From QZLE01 sp033852135 (GTDB lineage Bacteria; Pseudomonadota; Gammaproteobacteria; QZLD01): DNA of 64,000 nucleotides. The DNA is taken from contig JAWSVB010000006.1 in assembly GCA_033852135.1 (NCBI GenBank), positions 98,022 to 162,021 of the forward strand, read 5' to 3'. The notes beneath the pieces are model-generated. The model was not told where the DNA came from. It ran no database searches and worked only from the letters and a program-made list of their open reading frames with translations. Below are positions 54,034-62,406 of the stretch, one piece after another (the first letter of the stretch is position 1; every line of letters begins with the position of its first letter). The position numbers and the translations under genes are program-made.

Positions 54034-54387
54034 ATGTATAAGAGTGTGGATAATAGAAGATCGATTAAACGTGTATTAGTAGATCTTTCATGTGCAGTTA
54101 CTTTGGCTAACGGCGTTAAAATTCCTGGAATAGCCAAAAATCTCTCTGCGCGAGGGATGTTTGTCGAATCTAATTATCCCCTGACAAAGGGTACAGAGGT
54201 TACTGTAAATTTTAATATCTTATTAGACGGTGAATTAAAACCCATTGAGGCGACTAGTCAGGTTGAGCACAGGGCAACCAAAGTCTCTCTCGGGGAGTAT
54301 GGGATAGGGGTACACTTTACCGAAATAGATGAAGAGAGCCTCGATTTTCTCGAGCTATATATAAGCGGATGTCCATCACTACATTAA
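54034..54387 (+). CDS. PilZ domain protein
   Basis: A 117-residue single PilZ domain protein. The c-di-GMP-binding motifs are RRSIKR near the N-terminus and NLSARGMFVES (about 39-49). The barrel continues to YGIGVHFTEIDEES. It would act as a small c-di-GMP receptor. The start is ATG 54034; a GTG lies directly before it. It is divergent from the PilZ-like gene at 52244. Confidence 0.92.
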   Translation: MYKSVDNRRSIKRVLVDLSCAVTLANGVKIPGIAKNLSARGMFVESNYPLTKGTEVTVNFNILLDGELKPIEATSQVEHRATKVSLGEYGIGVHFTEIDEESLDFLELYISGCPSLH

Positions 54388-54462
54388 CTATCTAGAGTTA
54401 ATATCTAGCGCTTTATAACGAATGCTGCGCTCAAACTTTGAAAAAGCGCAGCAGGATAAGCC

Positions 54463-54876
54463 CTAATAGTCTTCCTCTTCTTCCTCTTCGCTCTCTAGAA
54501 ATTGCTCGTAAGAATTTGAAGACATCAGCTCTTCGCAGTTCTCGATCTCTTCCGGCTGCATAGTGAATAGCCATCCACCTTCATAAGGATCGCTATTGAT
54601 AAGCTCAGGGTCAGACATCAGGTCAGGATTAGTATCAAGAATCTTACCTGCCAGTGGAGCAAAAATATCCGCAGCAGTCTTAACTGATTCAATCACCCCA
54701 CATGCTTGATCTTCCTCAACATCTGCATCAATTTCAGGACTCTCGATAAAAACAATGTCACCTAGAAACTCTTGTGCGTAACCTGTTAGCCCCACAGTGA
54801 CCGTCTCTTCATCTTCATTAATCTTAATCCATTGATGGTATTGAGAATAATATAAATTTTCTGGTATTTCAGACAT
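54463..54876 (-). CDS. gcvH: Glycine cleavage H-like lipoyl protein
   Basis: A 137-residue GcvH-family protein. The lipoylated lysine is Lys66 in GVIESVKTAADIFAPLAG. The N-terminal YHQWIKINEDEETVTVGLTGYAQEFLGDIVF is characteristic. It ends in an unusually acidic tail (EEEEEEDY). No gcvT or gcvP is nearby, so it may work with distant partners or as a lipoate carrier. ATG 54876 gives the normal family length; a longer upstream frame adds unrelated hydrophobic residues. Confidence 0.92.
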   Translation of the reverse strand: MSEIPENLYYSQYHQWIKINEDEETVTVGLTGYAQEFLGDIVFIESPEIDADVEEDQACGVIESVKTAADIFAPLAGKILDTNPDLMSDPELINSDPYEGGWLFTMQPEEIENCEELMSSNSYEQFLESEEEEEEDY

Positions 54877-54961
54877 AACTATTACCTTAGTGGTTCGATT
54901 TGACAAAATTGTATCAATGAAACTAACATAGCCTAAAATGAATGAAATAAAAGGGTAAGAG

Positions 54962-55237
54962 ATGTTCGATCCGAAAATATTTGATGATTTTGCCAAAAAA
55001 ATTAGTGAAGGACTTCCTCCTGGGGTAAAAAACTTTCAGGAAGAGATGGAGAAAAATGTTAAAACCATGTTGCAAAATGGAATTGCAAAACTGGATTTAG
55101 TAACACGGGAAGAGTTTGAAGTGCAAACTCAGGTTTTAGCGCGTACCCGCTCAAAAGTAGACGAGTTAGAGAAAAAAGTTGCCGAGCTTGAGCAGCAACT
55201 GGAAAAACCAGCTGAGCTAGCTGAAGAAGAGAAGTAA
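54962..55237 (+). CDS. ubiK: Ubiquinone biosynthesis accessory factor UbiK
   Basis: A 91-residue UbiK/YqiC (BMFP) family protein. The N-terminal amphipathic region (FDDFAKKISEGLPPGVKNFQEEMEKNV) precedes a C-terminal coiled coil (about 50-85; VDELEKKVAELEQQLEK). It helps assemble the ubiquinone biosynthesis complex. In many gammaproteobacteria ubiK is adjacent to comM; here 1.9 kb of accessory DNA lies between them. Confidence 0.93.
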   Translation: MFDPKIFDDFAKKISEGLPPGVKNFQEEMEKNVKTMLQNGIAKLDLVTREEFEVQTQVLARTRSKVDELEKKVAELEQQLEKPAELAEEEK

Positions 55238-55240
55238 AAG

Positions 55241-55302
55241 TTACCCCTGTTAAATAATGGGGGTATTGATATGGGGAAAAACATCTCATTTGCAGTTGAA
55301 TA
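55241..55302. repeat. Diverged copy of the comM leader and first codons
   Basis: TACCCCTGTTAA, ATATGGGGAAAA and CAT(C)TCATTTGCAGTTG align with 57094-57152, the region immediately before and into comM (TACCCTGTTAATG, ATATGGGGAAAAG, ATGTCATTAGCAGTTG). The comM frame is not maintained here. It marks the left border of the inserted mazEF-Sel1 block. Confidence 0.55.
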
Positions 55303-55303
55303 T

Positions 55304-55347
55304 GTAGATACGTGGTGTATACTATGGTGTATAGACAATGTATCTAC
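55304..55347. promoter_or_regulatory. Inverted-repeat operator upstream of mazEF
   Basis: GTAGATAC at 55304-55311 and GTATCTAC at 55340-55347 form an eight-base inverted repeat. Between them are two GGTGTATA/GGTGTATAG units. This is placed just before mazE and suits autoregulation by the MazE-MazF complex. Confidence 0.6.
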
Positions 55348-55357
55348 GGTGAATGCT

Positions 55358-55624
55358 ATGAAAACAGAGTGTGAAATAAAAAAATGGGGCAATAGCTTGG
55401 CTATTAGAATAACTAGCTCTATGGCTGAAATGCCTCATTTTGAAGTTGGAACAAAAGTGGTTGTAGATTCCAGCGAGGATGGCTTAGTAATTAAGCGGTC
55501 TAGCAAACCAAAGCGAAAATTGAAATTGCCATATAGTGAAAAAGATTTGCTTAAGGGGCTTGATTCTTATAGTGCTCATGCTGATGAACTTGCTAGTTTA
55601 ATTGGTAGTGAGGTTTGCGATTAA
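55358..55624 (+). CDS. mazE: MazE-like antitoxin
   Basis: An 88-residue AbrB/MazE-fold protein (CEIKKWGNSLAIRITSSM at the N-terminus, the DNA-binding swapped hairpin) with an acidic, flexible C-terminal half that would wrap the toxin. I start it at ATG 55358 so that the domain is at the N-terminus; an ORF from 55271 would run through the operator. The stop TAA overlaps the toxin ATG by one base. Confidence 0.92.
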   Translation: MKTECEIKKWGNSLAIRITSSMAEMPHFEVGTKVVVDSSEDGLVIKRSSKPKRKLKLPYSEKDLLKGLDSYSAHADELASLIGSEVCD

Positions 55625-55992
55625 TGACGACTAAGCAATACATACCTAATCGCAATGATGTTATATGGTTGGATTTTGAGCCTACCAAGGGTAAAGAGAT
55701 AGGTAAATATAGACCAGCCTTGGTTCTATCAAGCAAAGAATACAACAAGGCAACAGGGTTACTAATATGCTGCCCAATTAGCACAAGTATTCGCGGAGCA
55801 GCAACTGAGGTTGCTATTAATAATCTAGATACACCATCCGTTGTTGCATCCAGTTTAATTCAAACGTTGTCTTGGAAAGAGCGTAAAGCAAAGCTGATAA
55901 CAAAAGCAGATAGGAGTGTTTTTGAAGAAGTTATTCTTAGAATAATTCCTTTGATTGGGGCTGAGAGTGTTATCGAAGATTATTTCGATTAA
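55624..55992 (+). CDS. mazF: MazF/PemK mRNA interferase toxin
   Basis: A 122-residue MazF/PemK-family endoribonuclease. Characteristic are RNDVIWLDFEPTKGKEIGKYRPALVLSS and CCPISTSIRGAATEV, with conserved Arg and Thr/Ser of the active site. It cleaves mRNA at specific short sites. It is coupled to mazE by TAATG. The length is normal and the gene looks intact. Confidence 0.93.
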   Translation: MTTKQYIPNRNDVIWLDFEPTKGKEIGKYRPALVLSSKEYNKATGLLICCPISTSIRGAATEVAINNLDTPSVVASSLIQTLSWKERKAKLITKADRSVFEEVILRIIPLIGAESVIEDYFD

Positions 55993-56002
55993 TTTAACGG
56001 AA

Positions 56003-56119
56003 AAAAATGAAGCAACAAATGGTAACTATGCTCTTGGCAACGAGCAGTTCAAAGAAGAAATTGAGAAGATGTTAGGCAGGAGAGTTACACAAGGAATAGC
56101 AGGGCGTCCTAAGAATTAA
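56003..56119 (+). pseudogene. 3' remnant of a Y1-type (RAYT/IS200-like) transposase
   Basis: About 38 codons read KNEATNGNYALGNEQFKEEI and then EKMLGRRVTQG...GRPKN before a stop. This is a familiar C-terminal end of the larger Y1 transposases related to RAYTs (NYALGxExF...LGRRV). No catalytic part remains. It lies directly 3' of mazF. Confidence 0.65.
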
Positions 56120-56187
56120 TTGTAGTCTGTCCTCAGTTAAACTTGAAATAATAAGCAAGAATAATTAAACGGAAATATGGGATAGAT

Positions 56188-56976
56188 ATGTGGAAAAGCA
56201 ATAATGGCATTTTAGCTCTTGCTATAGCAGTAGTAGTTTTAATTACACACGCGAATGATTCTTTTGCGTTTCGTATAAATAGAAGCGTTAAAAAATACCA
56301 TGATAGCTGTAATAATGGTGCTGGTAATATTAATGACTGTGCTTCACTTGGTGACTTGTATTATGAAGGTGCCAAGGTAAGACAAAATTACCAACAAGCT
56401 TTTAAGTTCTCAAAAATAGCTTGTGATAAAAATGTTGCAAACGGATGCTATATTCTTGGGCAGTTATATTCCTTTGGTGATTTTGTCGAGGTTAATAAAA
56501 AGATAGCATTTGAATATTTTAACAGCGCTTGTAATGTAGGAAATCATGGTGCTGCATGTTTGGAATTAGCGCTTATACATTATAAACGTGGAAATAAATT
56601 AAAATCGACATTTTATGCTGAAAAAGCATGTGATGGAGGAACGGCTGATGGCTGCACTTTAGCTGGCAGCCATCACAGCTCTGCCATAAAAAAATCAAAA
56701 AATATCAAGCTGGATTTTGTTAAAAGCTTTAATTTGTACGGTAAGGCATGTGATTTAGATGATGTTGCGGGGTGTATGTTATATGCAAGAATGTTTGTTT
56801 ATGGAATGGGTGTCGAAGCAAGCAAAGAAAATGCAAAGAAATATTATGCCAAGGCATGTGACCTAGAAGTGCAGTTTTGGAAAAGGCGCAGAACAGCATG
56901 TAAAGCATATGATGCTCTTGAAAAGAGGTTTAGTCACCTTAAAATATGGTCGAAAAGCAAAGAGCATGGGAAATGA
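56188..56976 (+). CDS. Exported Sel1-like repeat protein, Cys-rich
   Basis: A 262-residue protein with a signal peptide (GILALAIAVVVLITHANDSFA). Sel1-like repeats carry paired Cys spaced as in Hcp (Helicobacter cysteine-rich) proteins: ACDKNVANGCYILGQLY, ACNVGNHGAACLELALIHY, ACDGGTADGCTLAG, ACDLDDVAGCMLYARMF. They form disulfide-stapled helix pairs that bind ligands or peptides. It lies within the accessory insertion between ubiK and comM. Its partner is unknown. Confidence 0.88.
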   Translation: MWKSNNGILALAIAVVVLITHANDSFAFRINRSVKKYHDSCNNGAGNINDCASLGDLYYEGAKVRQNYQQAFKFSKIACDKNVANGCYILGQLYSFGDFVEVNKKIAFEYFNSACNVGNHGAACLELALIHYKRGNKLKSTFYAEKACDGGTADGCTLAGSHHSSAIKKSKNIKLDFVKSFNLYGKACDLDDVAGCMLYARMFVYGMGVEASKENAKKYYAKACDLEVQFWKRRRTACKAYDALEKRFSHLKIWSKSKEHGK

Positions 56977-57093
56977 TGGCGTACACATAATTAAAGCAAG
57001 TGGTTAGGTATAGTTATTATTTCCTCAAAAATTAATTAAACCATATTTGAAAGGGCAATGATTTTTAGAAAAAAGTAAGTTATATTTCATAAC

Positions 57094-57152
57094 TACCCTG
57101 TTAATGGGTAAATAAAAATATGGGGAAAAGATATGTCATTAGCAGTTGTATA
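57094..57152. repeat. comM leader, right-hand copy of the imperfect direct repeat
   Basis: This segment contains ACCC/GGGT flanking TGTTAAT, then ATATGGGGAAAAG and the comM start. It aligns with 55241-55302. The repeat pair brackets the mazEF-transposase remnant-Sel1 block. Confidence 0.55.
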
Positions 57153-58638
57153 CTGCCGTGCCGCTGTAGGCGTGCAGGCACCACTTGTCACAGTTGAAGT
57201 TCATCTTTCTAACGGATTGCCTGGGTTGTCGATTGTTGGTCTTCCCGAAACTGCAGTTAAAGAGAGCAAGGATCGCGTGCGTGGTGCGCTCCTGAATAGC
57301 CGCTTTGAGTTTCCCGCGCGCAGAATCACGATTAATATGGCTCCGGCTGACCTTCCAAAAGAGGGGGGTAGGTTCGACTTGCCGATAGCGATTGGGATTT
57401 TGGCAGCCTCGGGGCAGATCCCAAAGGATAACTTAGATAAATATGAGTTTATTGGGGAGTTGGCTCTAACAGGTGCGCTACGCAGAATAAAAGGTGCCAT
57501 ACCGTTTGTGTATCAATGCAAAGAGCAGAGTAGAGCAGCGATTATTCCACAGGAAAATAGCGCTGAGGCTGCATTGATAAATGATGCTGAAGTGTTTCCT
57601 GCAGGTCATTTATTGGATGTTTGCGCCCATCTTACCGGGCAACAAAAATTAGATCATCTAGTTGCCAATCAACAGATGACGGAGCCAAAAATAAAAAAAG
57701 ATATGGCGGATGTTAAAGGGCAGATGCATGCCAAGCGCGCGCTAGAGATCGCAGCGGCAGGTGGACATTCACTAATTTTTTGTGGGCCTCCAGGTACCGG
57801 GAAAAGTATGCTTGCCAGTAGATTGGCAGAGATTATGCCGCCACTCACAGATGAGGAGGCGATCGAGACTGCTGCAATAATGTCGGTGAGTGGTAAACAG
57901 TTTAAAAAGAGTGATTGGAAGCGTAGGCCCTATCGTAATCCGCATCATACAGCTTCAGCTGTGGCGCTGGTTGGAGGTGGTTCAAACCCACGTCCGGGTG
58001 AGATTTCATTATCGCATAACGGTGTTATGTTCTTAGACGAATTGCCAGAGTTTGACCGCAAGGTGCTTGAGGTGTTGCGGGAGCCATTGGAGACCGGGCA
58101 GATAACCATCTCCCGCGCTACACAGCAGGCTGAGTTTCCAGCAAGATTCCAGTTGATTGCAGCTATGAACCCATGCCCTTGTGGCTATTTGGGGGATAAG
58201 GATGGGCGCTGCAGTTGCAGTGCAATCCAGGTGCAAAGATATCGTGGCAAGATCTCTGGCCCATTGATGGACAGAATAGATATGCACGTCGAGGTGCCGC
58301 GTATAGCGCATGAAGAGTTGCGGGGTGCAGCGATAGGTGAATCGAGTACCGAGGTTAGAAAACGGGTGCAGCAGGCGCGTAATATTCAGCAGCAACGTGG
58401 CTATACCCAGAACTCGGTCCTGCAAAGCAAAGAGGTGGATACCCACTGTGGATTACAGGCAGAGGATGAAAAATTATTGCAAAATGCGATGGAGAAGCTC
58501 GGTTTATCAGCACGGGCGATGCATCGGATCTTAAAGGTTGCGCGTACCATTGCTGACCTTGATAACAGTCAAAATATAGCGCGTAAACATCTTACCGAGG
58601 CGATCTCATATCGTCGGTTAGATAGAGGTGTGGCGTGA
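57133..58638 (+). CDS. comM: YifB/ComM Mg-chelatase-like AAA+ helicase
   Basis: A 501-residue ComM/YifB protein. The N-terminal ChlI-like domain (about 20-160) precedes an AAA+ domain with Walker A FCGPPGTGKSML (about 213-224), Walker B VMFLDELPEF and the zinc-type loop NPCPCGYLGDKDGRCSCS. The C-terminal ChlI_C domain ends near the stop. ComM is a helicase that extends branch migration in natural transformation. Together with dprA it implies competence. Preceded by a TATGGGGAAAAG ribosome binding site. Confidence 0.96.
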   Translation: MSLAVVYCRAAVGVQAPLVTVEVHLSNGLPGLSIVGLPETAVKESKDRVRGALLNSRFEFPARRITINMAPADLPKEGGRFDLPIAIGILAASGQIPKDNLDKYEFIGELALTGALRRIKGAIPFVYQCKEQSRAAIIPQENSAEAALINDAEVFPAGHLLDVCAHLTGQQKLDHLVANQQMTEPKIKKDMADVKGQMHAKRALEIAAAGGHSLIFCGPPGTGKSMLASRLAEIMPPLTDEEAIETAAIMSVSGKQFKKSDWKRRPYRNPHHTASAVALVGGGSNPRPGEISLSHNGVMFLDELPEFDRKVLEVLREPLETGQITISRATQQAEFPARFQLIAAMNPCPCGYLGDKDGRCSCSAIQVQRYRGKISGPLMDRIDMHVEVPRIAHEELRGAAIGESSTEVRKRVQQARNIQQQRGYTQNSVLQSKEVDTHCGLQAEDEKLLQNAMEKLGLSARAMHRILKVARTIADLDNSQNIARKHLTEAISYRRLDRGVA

Positions 58639-58688
58639 GTTAGCCGCAAAACTATTAAAAAATTTATCAAGCAAAAAAGGAGAGAAAC

Positions 58689-58931
58689 ATGCAAAAAGAG
58701 TGTCGTGATTACCTAGAGATGACTTTTAAATCAATTCAATGCTTTGCAAATGATGGAAAGCTACTGGTAAATGAGTTAGAAGACTTGGTGCAAGTAGCGC
58801 TGCGAGATGGAGTGGTAGACGATAATGAAAAGAGAGTATTAGCTAAAATAATTAGTCGCCTGACTCCATCTGAGTTAACTCAAGATATGTTGAAGAAAAT
58901 TGAAGAGATAAAGGCGAAGTTTGAGATTTAG
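58689..58931 (+). CDS. Small helical protein, family not recognised
   Basis: An 80-residue helical protein preceded by AAGGAGAG. It includes VQVALRDGVVDDNEKRVLAKIISRL, a pattern that recalls TerB-like or calcium-binding helical domains, without a firm match. No signal peptide. It lies 50 bases after comM and may be co-transcribed. Confidence 0.7.
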   Translation: MQKECRDYLEMTFKSIQCFANDGKLLVNELEDLVQVALRDGVVDDNEKRVLAKIISRLTPSELTQDMLKKIEEIKAKFEI

Positions 58932-59007
58932 AGGTTATAAATTAGAAAATAACGAGGCTGGATTTATTTATTCTAATTATTAAAGACTAGCTTTTTTATT
59001 TGCTGAA

Positions 59008-59022
59008 TTCCCAAAATGGGAA
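59008..59022. promoter_or_regulatory. Operator 1 upstream of higBA
   Basis: TTCCCAAAATGGGAA, an inverted repeat. It matches operator 2 at 59050-59064. The centres are 42 bp apart, about four helical turns, so both sites face the same side of the DNA. Confidence 0.75.
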
Positions 59023-59049
59023 ATAGTTGCTTGACGCGAGCAAACGTAT

Positions 59050-59064
59050 TTCCCATAATGGGAA
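59050..59064. promoter_or_regulatory. Operator 2 upstream of higBA
   Basis: TTCCCATAATGGGAA, an inverted repeat next to the higB start. With operator 1 it should be bound by HigA for autoregulation. Confidence 0.75.
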
Positions 59065-59082
59065 GCGTGTAATGAGGAAGTT

Positions 59083-59382
59083 ATGCGAATTATATCAAGA
59101 GCGAAATTGAAAACGTTTTGGGAGGACCCAAGGTATAAGGATTCTGAGAATCCACTTAAAGCATGGTTTGATGAAGCGAAGCACGCTACTTGGAAGACGC
59201 CTCAGGATATTAAAGAGAAATATCGCAACGCAAGTTTCATTGGAAATAATAGGGTTGTCTTTAATATACATGGAAATACTTATCGCTTAGTTGTTGCAAT
59301 GAAATATGAATTTGGTATTTGCTATATAAGATTCATAGGTACCCATAAGCAGTATGACCAAATCGATGTTGAAACTATATAA
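59083..59382 (+). CDS. higB: HigB-like mRNA interferase toxin
   Basis: A 99-residue HigB-family toxin (PF09907 type): LKTFWEDPRYKDSENPLKAW at the start, FIGNNRVVFNIHGNTYRLVVAM in the middle and FIGTHKQYDQIDVETI at the end, which is the hallmark IRFIGTHxxYD block. It cleaves mRNA in a ribosome-dependent manner in known cases. The toxin gene precedes the antitoxin gene, the HigBA order. GAGGAAG precedes its ATG. Confidence 0.95.
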   Translation: MRIISRAKLKTFWEDPRYKDSENPLKAWFDEAKHATWKTPQDIKEKYRNASFIGNNRVVFNIHGNTYRLVVAMKYEFGICYIRFIGTHKQYDQIDVETI

Positions 59383-59400
59383 GTTGAAAAATGGTGAAAT

Positions 59401-59769
59401 ATGAACATCAAACCAATTAGAGATGATGCAGACTATCAGCAAGCCCTGAAACGGATAGATGAGTTGTGGGATGCAGAGCCAGATACAACTAAAGGCGATG
59501 AACTAGATGTTTTAACAACACTAATTTGTGCTTATGAGGAAAAAAAATACCAAATCGACACACCTGACCCGGTAGAGGCAATAAAATTTAGAATGGAGCA
59601 AGAGGGTCTAAATCCTGCTGATTTAACACGATATCTAGGTCAGCGCAGTCGCGTTAGTGAAATATTAAATTACCAACGTAAGTTAAGCTTAAGCATGATT
59701 CGAAAGTTATCAACAGGGTTGAAAATACCTATTGAGTGCTTAGTGAAAGAATACAAATTGATTAAGTGA
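59401..59769 (+). CDS. higA: HigA-like antitoxin with HTH domain
   Basis: A 122-residue antitoxin starting 18 bases after higB. The C-terminal half is an XRE helix-turn-helix (MEQEGLNPADLTRYLGQRSRVSEILNYQRKLSLSMIRKLS), which fits binding of the two TTCCCA...TGGGAA operators. The N-terminal half contains the DELDVLTTLICAYEEKKYQI segment common to HigA proteins. Confidence 0.94.
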   Translation: MNIKPIRDDADYQQALKRIDELWDAEPDTTKGDELDVLTTLICAYEEKKYQIDTPDPVEAIKFRMEQEGLNPADLTRYLGQRSRVSEILNYQRKLSLSMIRKLSTGLKIPIECLVKEYKLIK

Positions 59770-59798
59770 TGTGTCACTCATCATGCCGAGCCAATAAC

Positions 59799-60902
59799 TT
59801 AAGCAGAGTTAGCGAAGCAAGCTTTGGTTTTATTGATTATAAACTGAAAAATAATCCTAACCCACTTATCAAAATGCATTAAAGCAAAGGCAAAAACGGT
59901 AGAGAAGATTAATGAAGCTAAGGCCATAACGATAGTGCCCCACCAAGTATCAATATTTATCGCGAGATTGTGAAACGGAGAGCGCAAAAAGCCATTAACT
60001 AAAAACAGGTGTAAAGAGATAAAACCAAAGAAAGAGATAAGTTTTATGCCAATAAAATTGGGTTTTAATCTATTTATACACAGCTCAAAAAAACAGATAG
60101 CAATTGTAATAACCGCTAAATCGATAACCAGCCATAAATAGTAGTTAAACTGCCCGCCGATAAATATAGCCACAGCAAGTATTAGCAACCATGGTTTTAG
60201 AGTAAAGCTTGGTTTTGTAGAGAGCCAAATCCCACAGCAGATGAGGGGTAGGTGCCCTAAAAAAGTAAAGTTAATCGAATCAAATCTACCAACTAGTGAC
60301 CACTCTAAAACCAGGCCGGCGATAGATAGCGCCACCAGTAGCGGCTTCCCAAATTTATTTGCTGCACTGTGAATAATCGGGAAGAAAAGATAAAACTGAA
60401 ATATAAACGGGATAAACCACCAAGGGCCGACTGGCTTAATAGCCTCTCCTGGAATGAAGTTGGAAATTAGCAGAAGTTTCCACAAAATACTATCCCAGTG
60501 TAAAACCTGCTCATCTACGACGGTAGATTTTAAAAGCCCGAGAAGTACGTATACAGCAACACATATAACAAAAGAGATATACAGGGTTTTAAATCTATTT
60601 TTAATCAGTGTCTTATGCGCTCTATCATTAGCATCAAAAAACATACTGAGTTTATAGGCGCTGATAAAGATAAAGATCTGCACCCCGTAATGCCCCCAGA
60701 TACTAAATAGATAGCGGACAACCTCTGCGGGATATTGCTGCAGGGAGTAAAAGTAGTTGTTGATTAATTGAGAATTAAAATAAAACTCATTTTCGCCTAA
60801 AACAGGGGGGATGTTGTGGAAGAAGTTGTGTAAGGCAATAAAAAGGATTCCAACCCCTTTTAATAGCAGTATCTGTTCATCCGTGTATCTACTTATTTTC
60901 AT
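59799..60902 (-). CDS. Membrane acyltransferase (acyltransferase-3 family)
   Basis: A 367-residue protein with about ten membrane segments and the start motif LLLKGVGILFIALHNFFHN, in which His/Arg-type active residues sit in the first helix. Later segments (GPWWFIPFIFQFYLFFPII) match the acyltransferase-3 family, which O-acylates sugars on exopolysaccharide, LPS or glucans. I start it at ATG 60902 with MKISRYTDEQILLLKG; an upstream start would add 12 residues. Neighbours do not reveal the substrate. Confidence 0.85.
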   Translation of the reverse strand: MKISRYTDEQILLLKGVGILFIALHNFFHNIPPVLGENEFYFNSQLINNYFYSLQQYPAEVVRYLFSIWGHYGVQIFIFISAYKLSMFFDANDRAHKTLIKNRFKTLYISFVICVAVYVLLGLLKSTVVDEQVLHWDSILWKLLLISNFIPGEAIKPVGPWWFIPFIFQFYLFFPIIHSAANKFGKPLLVALSIAGLVLEWSLVGRFDSINFTFLGHLPLICCGIWLSTKPSFTLKPWLLILAVAIFIGGQFNYYLWLVIDLAVITIAICFFELCINRLKPNFIGIKLISFFGFISLHLFLVNGFLRSPFHNLAINIDTWWGTIVMALASLIFSTVFAFALMHFDKWVRIIFQFIINKTKACFANSA

Positions 60903-60983
60903 GGATATAATTCTATGTCTTAAATCAGCAGAAAACAATATGTCCTACTTGAATTGGTATGTGTAGAAAAGACAGGCGGTATA

Positions 60984-61005
60984 TTGTCCACATATGTGGA
61001 CAATT
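60984..61005. repeat. Perfect 22-bp palindrome (palindrome E)
   Basis: The half-site ATTGTCCACAT is followed by its exact reverse complement. It shares the ATTNT...ANAAT frame and the ATTGTCC start with palindrome A at 6788 but has a different centre. It lies between the acyltransferase start and the 3' end of dbpA. Confidence 0.85.
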
Positions 61006-61029
61006 CAGAAAACTACCTGGATTACCCCA

Positions 61030-62406
61030 TCACTCATGCCGATGAATTATAAAGCTGCGTCCTTTGATCTTTTTAGTAGATAGAGCGTGCTCCGCTTTAT
61101 TTGCCATTGAACGTTCAATAGCCACATATGAGTAATAATCAAAGCAGTTGATTTTGCCGACACTGCTGCCAGCTATTCCTGCCTCTTTAGTAAGTGCGCC
61201 GAGGATATCACCCGGACGCAGTTTATTTTTCTTGCCGCCATTGATAGAGAAGGTGACCATAGAGGGCTTTACTTCAGCATCGGTGGTTGGCTTAAGGTCG
61301 GCTATGTCTGAAGGCTCATAGGCGGTGCTCATCAGGATGTTTATCCCTTCAAGCCTTGGTAGCTCTTTAGGTGTGAAGATGGAGAAGGCTTGCCCCTCTT
61401 TACCGGCGCGACCAGTACGCCCGATTCTATGCACATATACCTCAGGCTCAAATGGAAGATCATAGTTGATTACTGCGCTAAGGTCGGAGATATCCAATCC
61501 CCGCGCTGCCACATCGGTAGCCACCAGAATCGGGCTGCTGCCATTGGAGAAGCGCACCAATATCTCGGTTCTGTCTTTTTGTTCCAAATCACCATGGATG
61601 GTGAGGGCCGAAAAACCATGCTTGCGTAGATACTTAACCAAGCTTTTGCAATCGAGTTTGGTGTTGCAGAAGATTATCACCGAAGCTGGTTGGTAGGTGT
61701 TGAGAATCTCAGCTGTGATATCGGCTCTGCTATCGGCTTCAGATAGGTAAAAGCGTTGCTGGATTATATTTTCTTCATGCTCTGTATCAACCACAACTTT
61801 TTGCGCATTTCTTTGGAATTTTTTACTAAGTGCAAGGATGCTGTCAGGGAAGGTGGCGGAGAACAGCAGGGTTTGATGTTTCTGCTTTACGTAACCCATG
61901 ATGGTGCTGATGCTATCGGCGAAACCAACATCAAGCATTCTATCCGCTTCATCCAGTACCACAGTGGTAACATGGTCCAGATTCAGGTTTTGTTGCTTGA
62001 GATGTTTCTCAATTCGCCCCGGGGTGCCGACGATGATATGGGCCTGATGTTCCAGTGAAAGCTGCTGTGGTTTGAATGGCACTCCACCGCAAAGGGTAAG
62101 GATCTTGATGTTGTGTTTAAAACGCGCGATGCGGCGCAACTCGGTGGCAACTTGGTCGGCCAACTCGCGGGTAGGGCACATTATCAGAGCCTGCACGCGG
62201 AAAAGCTTTACATCCAGATTGTGTAACAGCCCGATGCCGAACGCTGCGGTTTTACCACTACCGGTCTTGGCCTGTGCTAGCAGATCTTCCCCCTTGAGTA
62301 CGTGGGGTAGGCTCTCAGCCTGCACCGGGGTCATCTCTTTATAACCCATGCTGTCCAGGTTTTCGATCATATCTTTAGTTAATGGCAGGGTGGTAAATGC
62401 GCTCAT
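61030..62406 (-). CDS. dbpA: ATP-dependent RNA helicase DbpA
   Basis: A 458-residue DEAD-box helicase of 50S subunit assembly. Motifs: MTPVQAESLP (Q motif), AKTGSGKTAA, PTRELADQV, VLDEADRM, FSATFP, ATDVAARGLDI and HRIGRTGRAG. The C-terminal DbpA RNA-binding domain (about 385-458, PGDILGALTKEAGI and FDYYSYVAIERSMANKA) targets 23S rRNA hairpin 92. ATG 62406 is chosen because AAGGA lies six bases upstream; four more codons upstream are optional. Confidence 0.96.
   Translation of the reverse strand: MSAFTTLPLTKDMIENLDSMGYKEMTPVQAESLPHVLKGEDLLAQAKTGSGKTAAFGIGLLHNLDVKLFRVQALIMCPTRELADQVATELRRIARFKHNIKILTLCGGVPFKPQQLSLEHQAHIIVGTPGRIEKHLKQQNLNLDHVTTVVLDEADRMLDVGFADSISTIMGYVKQKHQTLLFSATFPDSILALSKKFQRNAQKVVVDTEHEENIIQQRFYLSEADSRADITAEILNTYQPASVIIFCNTKLDCKSLVKYLRKHGFSALTIHGDLEQKDRTEILVRFSNGSSPILVATDVAARGLDISDLSAVINYDLPFEPEVYVHRIGRTGRAGKEGQAFSIFTPKELPRLEGINILMSTAYEPSDIADLKPTTDAEVKPSMVTFSINGGKKNKLRPGDILGALTKEAGIAGSSVGKINCFDYYSYVAIERSMANKAEHALSTKKIKGRSFIIHRHE

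Noticed and set aside
54877..54996. Longer gcvH start with a hydrophobic N-terminus
   Set aside because: GcvH is cytoplasmic and begins normally at MSEIPENLYY; the extension would overlap the divergent ubiK gene.
55271..55357. Upstream start for mazE giving a 117-residue protein
   Set aside because: The extra 29 codons cross the inverted-repeat operator and the decayed comM leader; the AbrB fold starts at 55358.
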